From positions 1 to 17,132 of the forward strand of contig URTG01000018.1 of NCBI GenBank assembly GCA_900550705.1: a DNA stretch of 17,132 nt. Reading direction: 5' to 3'. The notes under the pieces were generated by a model. It ran no database searches, was not told where the DNA came from, and worked only from the letters and a program-made list of their open reading frames with translations. Below, one piece after another: positions 5,916-12,906 of this stretch (the first letter of the stretch is position 1; every line of letters starts with the position of its first letter). The stretch is from an uncultured Eubacteriales bacterium (GTDB lineage Bacteria; Bacillota; Clostridia; Oscillospirales; Oscillospiraceae). The position numbers and the translations under genes were made by a program.

Positions 5916-7388
5916 ATGGAAGACATTTTGAAGCTCACCGCCCTGGAGCTGGGCCGGGCCATCCGCAAGGGGGAGGTCACCCCCACCCAGGCCGCCCGGG
6001 CCGCCCTCCGGCGCATGGAGGAGACCCAGGCCGACGGCGCGTTCGTCGCCGTTACAGAAGAAGCCGCTCTGGCCCAGGCCAAGGCGGCGGAGGAGGGCCT
6101 TGCCCGGGGAAGCCTCACCGGCCCCCTGGCCGGGGTGCCCATGGGGTTCAAGGACAACATCTGCACCAAGGGCGTGTCCACCACCTGCGCCTCCAAAATT
6201 CTGACGGGCTTTGTCCCGCCCTACGACGCCACCCTGGTGGAGCGGCTGAACCGCCAGGGAGCCGTGTCTCTGGGCAAGCTGAACATGGATGAGTTTGCCA
6301 TGGGCTCCACCACCGAGACCTCCTGCTACGGTCCCACCCGCAACCCCTGGGACCGGGAGCGGGTACCCGGCGGGTCCTCCGGCGGCGCGGCCGCCGCGGT
6401 GGCCCACCGGGCCTGCTGGTACGCCGTGGGCTCCGACACCGGCGGCTCCATCCGCCAGCCCGCCGCCTACTGCGGCGTGACGGGGATCAAGCCCACCTAC
6501 GGCACCGTCTCCCGCTACGGGCTGATCGCCTACGCCTCCTCCCTGGACCAGATGGGTCCCCTGGCCCGGGACGCCGCCGACTGCGCCGCCGTGCTGGACG
6601 CGGTGCAGGGCAAGGACCCCCGGGACGGCACGTCTCTGGATATCCCCGCCGGGAAGCTGCTGGCCGGTCTCACCGGCGACGTCCGGGGGCTGAAAATCGG
6701 CATCCCCGCCGACTGCTTCGGCGACGGACTGGACCCCCAGGTGCGGAGGGCCGTCCTCTCCGTGGCCCAGGCGCTGAAGGACCGGGGGGCGGAGCTGGTG
6801 GAGTTCGCCTTCCCGGTGATGGAATATGTGGTGCCCGCCTATTATATCATCGCCGCCGCCGAGGCCAGCTCCAACCTGTCTCGCTTCGACGGGGTGAAGT
6901 ACGGCTGGCGGGCCCCGGACTATGCGGACCTGACCGACCTGTACTGCAAGACCCGCACCGAGGGCTTCGGGGCCGAGGTAAAGCGGCGCATCCTGTTGGG
7001 GACCTTCGTGCTGTCCTCCGGCTATTACGACGCCTACTATAAAAAGGCCCTCCAGGGGAAGGGGGTCATCAAGAAGACCTTTGACGAGGCCTTTGCCCGC
7101 TGCGACCTGATGCTCACCCCCGTGGCCCCCACCACGGCCCCCAGGCTGGGGGAGAGCTTATCCGACCCGCTGCAAATGTATCTCAGCGACATCTATACCG
7201 TGTCGGTGAATCTGGCGGGGCTGCCCGGACTGTCGCTGCCCTGCGGCTTCGACCAGGGGGGGCTGCCCATCGGGGCCCAGCTCATCGGGCCGGCCCTGGG
7301 GGAGGGGACGGTGCTCAACGCCGCCCACGCCTTCCAACTGGACACCGACTGCCACAAGCAAATTCCCGGCGAAAAGGAGGTGGGCTGA
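5916..7388 (+). CDS. gatA: Asp-tRNA(Asn)/Glu-tRNA(Gln) amidotransferase subunit A (glutaminase)
   Basis: The amidase subunit of GatCAB, which releases ammonia from glutamine (or asparagine) and passes it to GatB. It has 490 residues, normal for the family. The amidase signature is intact: GFKDN with Lys79, PGGSSGG with Ser154, and DTGGSIR with Ser178, the Lys-Ser-Ser triad at the same numbers as I recall for the S. aureus enzyme. RYGLIAYASSLDQMGP (about 194-209) is another family segment. The start has AAAGGAGGG nearby. It sits between gatC and gatB, with one base between its stop and the gatB start, and gatB's AAGGAGG is inside its last codons. Confidence 0.97.
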   Translation: MEDILKLTALELGRAIRKGEVTPTQAARAALRRMEETQADGAFVAVTEEAALAQAKAAEEGLARGSLTGPLAGVPMGFKDNICTKGVSTTCASKILTGFVPPYDATLVERLNRQGAVSLGKLNMDEFAMGSTTETSCYGPTRNPWDRERVPGGSSGGAAAAVAHRACWYAVGSDTGGSIRQPAAYCGVTGIKPTYGTVSRYGLIAYASSLDQMGPLARDAADCAAVLDAVQGKDPRDGTSLDIPAGKLLAGLTGDVRGLKIGIPADCFGDGLDPQVRRAVLSVAQALKDRGAELVEFAFPVMEYVVPAYYIIAAAEASSNLSRFDGVKYGWRAPDYADLTDLYCKTRTEGFGAEVKRRILLGTFVLSSGYYDAYYKKALQGKGVIKKTFDEAFARCDLMLTPVAPTTAPRLGESLSDPLQMYLSDIYTVSVNLAGLPGLSLPCGFDQGGLPIGAQLIGPALGEGTVLNAAHAFQLDTDCHKQIPGEKEVG

Positions 7389-7389
7389 C

Positions 7390-8826
7390 ATGACCTGGGA
7401 GACTGTGATCGGTCTGGAGACCCATGTGGAGCTGGCCACCCGGACCAAGATTTTCTGCTCCTGTACCACCGCTTTCGGCGGTGCGCCCAACACCCACTGC
7501 TGCCCCGTCTGTACCGGAATGCCCGGCACCCTGCCGGTGGTGAACCGCCAGGTGGTCCGATTTGCCGCCAAGGCCGGGCTGGCCCTGAACTGTGACATCA
7601 CCCGGTACAACAAATTCGACCGGAAGAACTACTTCTATCCCGATCTGCCCAAGGCGTATCAGATTTCTCAGCTCTATCTGCCCATCGCCCGGAACGGCCG
7701 CGTGACCATCCGCACCGGGGCGGGGGAGAAGGACATCCGCATCCACGAGCTGCACATGGAGGAGGACGCGGGCAAGCTGGTCCACGACCCCTGGCTGGAC
7801 CAGACCCGCTGCGACTACAACCGCTGCGGCGTGCCTCTCATCGAGATCGTCACCGAGCCGGACTTCCGCACGGCGGAGGAGGTCATCGCCTATCTGGAAA
7901 CGCTGAAGTCTACCCTGGAGTACCTGGGCGTGTCCGACTGCAAGATGCAGGAGGGCTCCCTCCGGTGCGATGTGAACCTGTCTGTCCGTCCGGCGGGCAG
8001 CGAGGCGCTGGGGACCCGAACCGAGATGAAGAACCTGAACTCCTTCAAGGCCATCGCCCGGGCCATCGCCTATGAGGCCCGCCGCCAGGCGGAGCTGCTG
8101 GAGGAGGGCAAGCGGGTGGTGCAGGAGACCCGCCGCTGGGATGACAACAAGGACGCCACCTTCTCCATGCGCTCCAAGGAGAACGCCCAGGACTACCGCT
8201 ACTTCCCCGAGCCGGACATCCCGCCCCTGGAGCTGAGTTCGGAGTACCTGGATGCCCTGCGGGCCGAGCAGCCCGAGATGGCGGCGGAGAAGAAGGCCCG
8301 GTATCAGAAGGAATACGGCCTTCCGGAGCAGGACGCGGACATCCTCACCGGCCAGAAGGCCCTGGTGGACTTCTTCGAGGCGGCGGTGGCCCTGGGGGCC
8401 CCGGCCAAGGAGGTGTCCCACTGGATGCTGGGCGACCTGATGCGCCGGCTGAAGGAGGAGGAGCTGGAGCCCAGGGCCATGAAGCTGACCCCGGACAACC
8501 TGGCCCGCCTCATCGCCCTCATCGACCAGGGGCGGCTGAACCGGAACACCGCCGCCAAGGTCTTCCGGGCCATCTTCCCGGACAACGCCGACGTGGAGGA
8601 GTACGTCAAGGCCCACGGTCTGGAGCAGGTGAACGACCCGGGCCTGGTGGACCGGACGGCGGAGGCCGTCTTTGCCGCCCAGGCCGCCGCGGTGGCCGAC
8701 TATCGGGCGGGGAACCGAAAGGTTTTCGGCTTTTTGGTAGGCCAGGTGATGAAGGAGCTGAAGGGCCGGGCCGACCCGAAAACCGTCAACGAGACGGTGC
8801 AGAAAAAGCTGGAAATTCAAGACTGA
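7390..8826 (+). CDS. gatB: Asp-tRNA(Asn)/Glu-tRNA(Gln) amidotransferase subunit B
   Basis: The subunit that phosphorylates and amidates the mischarged Asp or Glu on tRNA. It has 478 residues, full length. Recognisable parts are WETVIGLETHVEL (3-15), the zinc-binding cysteines C23, C25, C38 and C41 in FCSC and HCCPVC, and HELHMEEDAGKLVHD. DYNRCGVPLIEIVTEPD marks the kinase core. The C-terminal helical YqeY-like tail, which contacts the tRNA elbow, ends in GFLVGQVMKELKGRA and NETVQKKL. The last gene of the operon, it overlaps nothing and is followed 12 nt later by a terminator. No glutamyl-tRNA synthetase is in the operon, which points to asparagine as the main product, though the same complex may also make Gln-tRNA. 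Confidence 0.97.
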   Translation: MTWETVIGLETHVELATRTKIFCSCTTAFGGAPNTHCCPVCTGMPGTLPVVNRQVVRFAAKAGLALNCDITRYNKFDRKNYFYPDLPKAYQISQLYLPIARNGRVTIRTGAGEKDIRIHELHMEEDAGKLVHDPWLDQTRCDYNRCGVPLIEIVTEPDFRTAEEVIAYLETLKSTLEYLGVSDCKMQEGSLRCDVNLSVRPAGSEALGTRTEMKNLNSFKAIARAIAYEARRQAELLEEGKRVVQETRRWDDNKDATFSMRSKENAQDYRYFPEPDIPPLELSSEYLDALRAEQPEMAAEKKARYQKEYGLPEQDADILTGQKALVDFFEAAVALGAPAKEVSHWMLGDLMRRLKEEELEPRAMKLTPDNLARLIALIDQGRLNRNTAAKVFRAIFPDNADVEEYVKAHGLEQVNDPGLVDRTAEAVFAAQAAAVADYRAGNRKVFGFLVGQVMKELKGRADPKTVNETVQKKLEIQD

Positions 8827-8838
8827 CTTGCAAAAATG

Positions 8839-8870
8839 GGCGCTGTCCTTCGCGACAGCGCCTGTTTTTT
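8839..8870 (+). terminator. Terminator of the aspS2-gatCAB operon
   Basis: GGCGCTGTC (8839-8847) and GACAGCGCC (8854-8862) form a perfect 9-bp stem with a CTTCGC loop, followed by TGTTTTTT. Confidence 0.92.
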
Positions 8871-8933
8871 CACCATATATGCAAAAATACAATTTTTCTT
8901 GCAAAAACGGGGAACCCTTGTAGGATACAGCTA

Positions 8934-8963
8934 TTGTCAATCTTCGGCGGTTCGTGATAAAAT
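8934..8963 (+). promoter_or_regulatory. Likely promoter of the hydrogenase gene
   Basis: TTGTCA (8934-8939) and TAAAAT (8958-8963), 18 bp apart, 44 nt before the start codon. A second, weaker pair, TTGCAA (8899-8904) and TAGGAT (8921-8926), lies upstream. The 137-nt region between terminator and gene is A/T-rich and has the word GCAAAAA at three places (8830, 8881, 8901). No Rex-type palindrome is evident. Confidence 0.5.
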
Positions 8964-9007
8964 GCCAAATCGAGAAGGTATGTTAAAAAGCATAGGAGGA
9001 CGTTGTC

Positions 9008-10525
9008 ATGCGAGGAGTCCACACGGTAGTAAACGACATTCGCCGCCAGGTGTTCACGGAAGTGGCCCGAATGGCGTTTCAGGGCGGCGACTACGCCGAG
9101 GAGATTCGGAAGCTGCCCCACAAGATCATCCCCGGCGAGGTGGCCAAGTACCGCCAGAACATCCTGGTGGAGCGCGCCATTGTCTCGGAGCGGCTGCGTC
9201 TGGCCATCGGTCTGCCCCTGCGGGACCTGAACGAGTACGCCCCCACCGATGCCAAGCTGGAGGAGAGCGTGGTGGCCGAAAAGTATTACGAGCCCCCGCT
9301 GATCAACATCATCTCCTTTGCCTGCAACGCCTGCCCTCCCAAGCAGGTGCGGGTGAGCAATATGTGCCAGGGCTGTCTGGCCCACCCCTGTCAGGAGGTC
9401 TGCCCCCGGGACGCCATCTCCCTGGTCCAGGGCAAGAGCGTCATTGACCAGTCCAAGTGCATCAAGTGCGGCAAGTGTGTGGACGAGTGCCCGTACAACG
9501 CCATCATCAAGTTCGAGCGCCCCTGCGCCGAGGCCTGCGGTATGGACGCCATCGAGAGCGACGAGTTTGGCCGGGCCAGGATCGACTATGACAAGTGCGT
9601 CTCCTGCGGTATGTGCCTGGTGAACTGCCCCTTCGGCGCCATCGCGGACAAGAGCCAGATCTTCCAGATGATCCAGGCCATCCAGCGGGGGGACAAGGTC
9701 ATTGCCGCCATCGCCCCCGCCTTCGTCACCCAGTTCGGCGAGAAGGTATCGCCCGCCCAGGTGCGGGAGGCCATGCTCCAGGTGGGCTTCCACGACGTGC
9801 GCGAGGTGGCCGAGGGCGCCGACCTGTGCACCATTGAGGAGGCCAACGACTTCTTGGAGAAGGTCCCCGGCGAGCTGCCCTTCCTGGCCACCTCCTGCTG
9901 CCCCTCCTGGTCCGTCATGGCCAAGAAGCTGTTTCCCCAGTTCAAGGACAACATCTCCATGGCGCTGACCCCCATGGTCATTACCGCCCGCCTCATCAAG
10001 AAGGACCATCCCGATGCCCGGGTGGTCTTCATCGGCCCCTGCGCCGCCAAGAAGCTGGAGGCCTCCCGCCGCACCATCCGCAGCGATGTGGACTTCGTCC
10101 TCACCTTTGAGGAGATGCAGGGCGTGTTCGACGCCAAGGGCGTGGACCCCAGCAAGATGCCCGGCGACCCGGAGGATGCCTTCGACCTGGCCACCGGCGC
10201 GGGCCGGGGCTTCGCCGTCACCGGCGGCGTGGCCGACGCGGTGAGGCAGGCCATCGCCAAGCTCGACCCGGAGCGGGAGGTCAACGTGGAGCACGCCGAC
10301 GGTCTGCGGGAGTGCCGCAAGATGCTGATGCTGGCCAAGGCCGGAAAGTACAACGGCTTCCTGCTGGAGGGCATGGGCTGCCCCGGCGGCTGCGTGGCCG
10401 GAGCCGGCACCATCACCCCGGTGAAAAAGAGCACCATGGCCGTCAACACCTATAAAAAGGGGGCCCAGGTGCAGAACGCCATGGACTCCCACATCGCCCC
10501 CCGTCTGGACGAGGTGGAGGAGTAA
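9008..10525 (+). CDS. Monomeric [FeFe] hydrogenase, group B-like
   Basis: An iron-sulfur enzyme predicted to make or oxidise H2 with ferredoxin as partner in the cytoplasm. It has 505 residues. The order is an N-terminal helical region (1-100), cysteines C106/C109 and C120/C123/C128/C132, then two ferredoxin-type 4Fe-4S motifs (C151/C154/C157/C161 and C197/C200/C203/C207) with extra cysteines at 173 and 177. The H-cluster domain follows. Its three signatures are TSCCPSW (C297), GPCAAKKLE (C345) and EGMGCPGGCVAGAG (C458, C462), which supply all four H-cluster cysteines. GPC in place of MPC and CPGGCVAGAG point to group B rather than the well-studied group A enzymes. AGGAGG stands eight bases before the ATG. 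It is a single-gene unit; the maturases HydE, HydF and HydG are not in the window. Confidence 0.9.
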   Translation: MRGVHTVVNDIRRQVFTEVARMAFQGGDYAEEIRKLPHKIIPGEVAKYRQNILVERAIVSERLRLAIGLPLRDLNEYAPTDAKLEESVVAEKYYEPPLINIISFACNACPPKQVRVSNMCQGCLAHPCQEVCPRDAISLVQGKSVIDQSKCIKCGKCVDECPYNAIIKFERPCAEACGMDAIESDEFGRARIDYDKCVSCGMCLVNCPFGAIADKSQIFQMIQAIQRGDKVIAAIAPAFVTQFGEKVSPAQVREAMLQVGFHDVREVAEGADLCTIEEANDFLEKVPGELPFLATSCCPSWSVMAKKLFPQFKDNISMALTPMVITARLIKKDHPDARVVFIGPCAAKKLEASRRTIRSDVDFVLTFEEMQGVFDAKGVDPSKMPGDPEDAFDLATGAGRGFAVTGGVADAVRQAIAKLDPEREVNVEHADGLRECRKMLMLAKAGKYNGFLLEGMGCPGGCVAGAGTITPVKKSTMAVNTYKKGAQVQNAMDSHIAPRLDEVEE

Positions 10526-10534
10526 ACCGCCGAA

Positions 10535-10615
10535 AAATTTCAGCTTACCGCCGCGCCACAAGATATTGTGGAAAAAGCTGTGGAATGAGTGTGGAAACAC
10601 ACTATCTTGAAATTT
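10535..10615 (+). other. Candidate multi-branched RNA fold after the hydrogenase gene
   Basis: Four sets of complementary segments nest without conflict. P1 is AAATTTC (10535-10541) with GAAATTT (10609-10615). P2 is AGCTT (10542-10546) with AAGCT (10575-10579). P3, inside P2, is CCACAA (10556-10561) with TTGTGG (10566-10571). P4 is AGTGTG (10588-10593) with CACACT (10598-10603), closed by a GAAA tetraloop. A strong terminator follows at 10669. This could be a structured 3' UTR or a small RNA. No promoter of its own was seen, and I recognise no known RNA family. Confidence 0.35.
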
Positions 10616-10668
10616 AGACGGGAAAATCAAATATTATTCTAAGACTACAAACGCGAATTGCGTCAGAT

Positions 10669-10703
10669 AGCCGCCGATTTTCTCGAAATCGGCGGCTTTT
10701 TTT
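10669..10703 (+). terminator. Strong terminator before the dcw cluster
   Basis: AGCCGCCGATTT (10669-10680) and AAATCGGCGGCT (10686-10697) make a perfect 12-bp stem with a TCTCG loop, followed by a run of eight T residues in all (10696-10703). It ends the hydrogenase transcript 144 nt after the stop codon and isolates the mraZ promoter. Confidence 0.93.
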
Positions 10704-10732
10704 ATGCAAATCCATGAAAAAAAACCTATACT
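10704..10732 (+). promoter_or_regulatory. Probable promoter of the mraZ operon
   Basis: TATACT (10727-10732) is a good -10 element. The best -35 with a 17-bp spacer is the weak ATGCAA (10704-10709). Transcription would start near 10739, about 60 nt before mraZ. Confidence 0.5.
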
Positions 10733-10742
10733 AAAAGTGCAG

Positions 10743-10757
10743 TGGTGCGAAGTGGGT
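10743..10757 (+). promoter_or_regulatory. Candidate MraZ-binding boxes
   Basis: TGGTG (10743-10747), five bases, then TGGGT (10753-10757) fit the known MraZ operator pattern of TGGGN words repeated every 10 bp. They lie at the predicted transcription start of mraZ, the place expected for autorepression. Only two boxes are clear, and one departs from TGGG, so this is a moderate call. Confidence 0.5.
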
Positions 10758-10799
10758 GAAATTCCCGCAAAATGGCACTGAAGTGGAGGGAGGAGCAGC

Positions 10800-11219
10800 A
10801 TGACCGGCACCTATGAACACAACATCGATGCCAAGGGTCGCCTGTTCATCCCCGCCAAGCTCCGGGAGGAGCTGGGCACCTCCTTCTATCTGGCTGTGGG
10901 CGTAGATGCCTGCCTGGCCATCTATCCCCAGGCCACCTGGGACCGCTTTACGGAAAAATTCGCCGCCCTGCCCATGAGCCAGTCGAAAAAGACCATGCGC
11001 CTGCTGTTCGCCAACGCCGCCAAGTGCGAGCTGGACGGCCAGGGCCGCATCGTCGTGCCGCAGAAGCTGCGGAAGTACGCCGGCCTGGAAAAGGAAACGG
11101 TGATCATCGGCGTCAACGACCGGGCAGAGATCTGGGCGGCCGACACCTGGCGCGCCCAGGAGGAGGACGAAATGACGCCGGAGAAAATGGCCGCCTGTAT
11201 GGCGGAGCTGGGGTTCTGA
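10800..11219 (+). CDS. mraZ: Transcriptional regulator MraZ
   Basis: A 139-residue DNA-binding protein with two SpoVT-AbrB half-domains, DAKGRLFIPAKLRE (11-24) and DGQGRIVVPQKLRK (79-92), that assembles into a ring and binds TGGG-type repeats ahead of its own operon. It stands first in the dcw cluster, as in most bacteria. GGGAGG lies upstream of the ATG. The stop is separated from the rsmH start by one base, so the two genes are likely translationally coupled. Candidate operator boxes lie at 10743-10757. Confidence 0.96.
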   Translation: MTGTYEHNIDAKGRLFIPAKLREELGTSFYLAVGVDACLAIYPQATWDRFTEKFAALPMSQSKKTMRLLFANAAKCELDGQGRIVVPQKLRKYAGLEKETVIIGVNDRAEIWAADTWRAQEEDEMTPEKMAACMAELGF

Positions 11220-11220
11220 T

Positions 11221-12183
11221 ATGAGTGAAGCGTTTACCCACCGCCCGGTGCTGCTCCAGGAGTGCATCGAGGCGCTGAATATCCGCCCGGACGGCGTCTA
11301 TCTGGACGGCACCCTGGGCCGGGCCGGCCACAGCCGGGAGATCGCCCGGCGGCTCACCGCCGGGGGGCGGCTCATCTGCGTGGACCGGGACCAGGCGGCG
11401 CTGGACGCCGCCCAGACCCGCCTGGCCGACTGGATGGACCGGGTCACCCTGGTCCACAGCAACTTTGACCAGGTGGATTCGATCCTCAGCGGCCTGGGGC
11501 TGCCCGGGATCGACGGGATGCTGTTCGACCTGGGCGTGTCCTCCCCCCAGCTGGACGACGGGAGCCGGGGCTTCTCCTACATGGCGGACGCCCCCCTGGA
11601 TATGCGGATGGACCGCAGCGAGGGTCTCACCGCCGCCGACGTGGTGAACAGCTGGAGCCAGGAGGAGCTGCGCCGGATTTTGTTCCGGTACGGCGAGGAG
11701 CGCTGCGCGCCCCAGATCGCCGCCGCCATCGTCCGCCGCCGGGAGGAACGGCCCATCGGGACCACCCTGGAGCTGGTAGACGTGATCCGCAGCGCCATGC
11801 CCGCCCGGATGCTGCGGGAAAAGCAGCACCCCGCCAAGCGGAGCTTTCAGGCCATCCGAATCGCCGTGAATGACGAGCTTGGCTCGGTGGAGCGGGTAAT
11901 CCGCGGGGCGGTGCCGCGCCTGAACCGGGGCGGCCGGCTGGCGGTGATCACCTTCCACTCCCTGGAGGACCGCATTGTAAAGACAGAGCTGGCGGAGTTT
12001 GCCCGGGGCTGCACCTGCCCGCCGGACTTCCCCGTCTGTGTGTGCGGCAAAACGCCGGACGTGAAGCTGGTAAACCGGAAACCCATTTTGCCCTCCGCCC
12101 AAGAGGTGGAGGAGAACCCCCGCGCCCGCAGCGCCAAGCTCCGGGTGGCGGAAAAGCTGAAGGAGGCGGACGCAGCCCGCTGA
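11221..12183 (+). CDS. rsmH: 16S rRNA m4C1402 N4-methyltransferase RsmH
   Basis: An S-adenosylmethionine-dependent methyltransferase that modifies C1402 in the decoding centre of 16S rRNA (formerly MraW). It has 320 residues, full length. Visible are the N-terminal HRPVLLQECIEAL (7-19), the SAM loop DGTLGRAGHS (29-38; the usual GGHS is AGHS here), LICVDRD (51-57), and the signature LGVSSPQLDDGSRGFS (104-119) with PLDMRMD. The late AVITFHSLEDRIVK segment is also typical. It is cotranscribed with mraZ and precedes the ftsL-like gene, the standard order. Confidence 0.97.
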   Translation: MSEAFTHRPVLLQECIEALNIRPDGVYLDGTLGRAGHSREIARRLTAGGRLICVDRDQAALDAAQTRLADWMDRVTLVHSNFDQVDSILSGLGLPGIDGMLFDLGVSSPQLDDGSRGFSYMADAPLDMRMDRSEGLTAADVVNSWSQEELRRILFRYGEERCAPQIAAAIVRRREERPIGTTLELVDVIRSAMPARMLREKQHPAKRSFQAIRIAVNDELGSVERVIRGAVPRLNRGGRLAVITFHSLEDRIVKTELAEFARGCTCPPDFPVCVCGKTPDVKLVNRKPILPSAQEVEENPRARSAKLRVAEKLKEADAAR

Positions 12184-12241
12184 TTCGGCGTGTCTGTGTT
12201 TTGTGAACCACGATACTAAGGAGAAATGGAGAGTGAGCGCG

Positions 12242-12799
12242 ATGGCCTCACGCCGACGCAACGCAACAGGATATGATACCTACGGCAGCGTAGCCTATGC
12301 CCCTGCCTACGACGGCTCCGCTGTCCGGGTGCCCCGCCGAGAGGAGGAACTCCAGACACCACGCCCCCGGCGGAGAGAACAACAGCGCCGCCGTGCCCTG
12401 ACCCGCACCCATGTTCAGGTCCGGGAGGCGGGCCAGGTGGCTCCCTTTGCGGTGGTGGGCTTTTTTGCCGTGGCCATTCTGGCCGGACTGCTGCTCATGG
12501 GCTATGCCCGTCTCACCATGGTCAGCGGCGAGATGGTCGGCCTCCGCAGCCAGCTCACCAGTTTGCAGAAGGAGCACGCTACCCTCTCCGCCGAGTATGA
12601 GAAAGTATTTGACATGGATACCATCGAACAGGCTGTGGGGGGCGACATGGTGCGCCCCACCGACGACCAGGTGGTGTACATCGACCTGTCTGAGCCGGAC
12701 ACCGTGGTGGTGTATGGCGAGGAGGGGGGATACGTCCTCACCTCCGTGCTGGACAGCGTCCGCAGCTTCTTTGGCGGCGTCATCGAATATTTCCGCTGA
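12242..12799 (+). CDS. ftsL: FtsL-like cell division protein with long basic cytoplasmic arm
   Basis: Predicted single-pass membrane protein of the divisome that pairs with DivIC/FtsB through an extracytoplasmic coiled coil. Residues 1-66 are cytoplasmic, tyrosine- and then arginine-rich (for example RPRRREQQRRR at 41-51). Residues 67-89 form one membrane helix, VAPFAVVGFFAVAILAGLLL in part. Residues 94-125 are coiled-coil-like (SQLTSLQKEHATLSAEYEK). An acidic region and a final amphipathic helix (168-185) follow. FtsL sequence is poorly conserved, so the call rests on topology and on position between rsmH and the PBP gene. The start is uncertain: ATG 12242 has GGAG ten bases upstream, while GTG 12233, in frame, has a better AAGGAG nine bases upstream and would add three residues. 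Confidence 0.8.
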   Translation: MASRRRNATGYDTYGSVAYAPAYDGSAVRVPRREEELQTPRPRRREQQRRRALTRTHVQVREAGQVAPFAVVGFFAVAILAGLLLMGYARLTMVSGEMVGLRSQLTSLQKEHATLSAEYEKVFDMDTIEQAVGGDMVRPTDDQVVYIDLSEPDTVVVYGEEGGYVLTSVLDSVRSFFGGVIEYFR

Positions 12800-12842
12800 G
12801 AGGCACATAATATAAGCGAAACACAGCAAGCTGACACAACGG

Positions 12843-12879
12843 ATAAGGGCGCAAGAAAGAGTATTTCTTGCGCCCTTAT
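12843..12879. repeat. Perfect 16-bp inverted repeat between ftsL and the PBP gene
   Basis: ATAAGGGCGCAAGAAA (12843-12858) and TTTCTTGCGCCCTTAT (12864-12879) form a perfect 16-bp stem with a 5-nt GAGTA loop. It lies 43 nt after the ftsL stop and 13 nt before the ribosome site of the PBP gene. No T-tract follows on either strand, so it is not a standard intrinsic terminator. It could be an RNA-processing or stability element, a translational control hairpin, or a small dispersed palindrome. Confidence 0.85.
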
Positions 12880-12906
12880 AAGGCCTTGCAGCAAGGAGGA
12901 TTGACT

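Noticed and set aside
8836..9447. A 203-codon plus-strand frame across the gatB terminator and hydrogenase start
   Set aside because: It is out of frame with the hydrogenase, crosses a terminator and has no recognisable domain.
10526..10668. A replication origin at the TGTGGAA repeats
   Set aside because: Only one word is near the DnaA consensus, no dnaA, dnaN or other origin genes are nearby, and the words take part in possible hairpins.
12868..12906. An earlier start of the PBP gene
   Set aside because: It begins inside the 16-bp hairpin and lacks a ribosome site; ATG 12907 has AAGGAGGA at the right distance.
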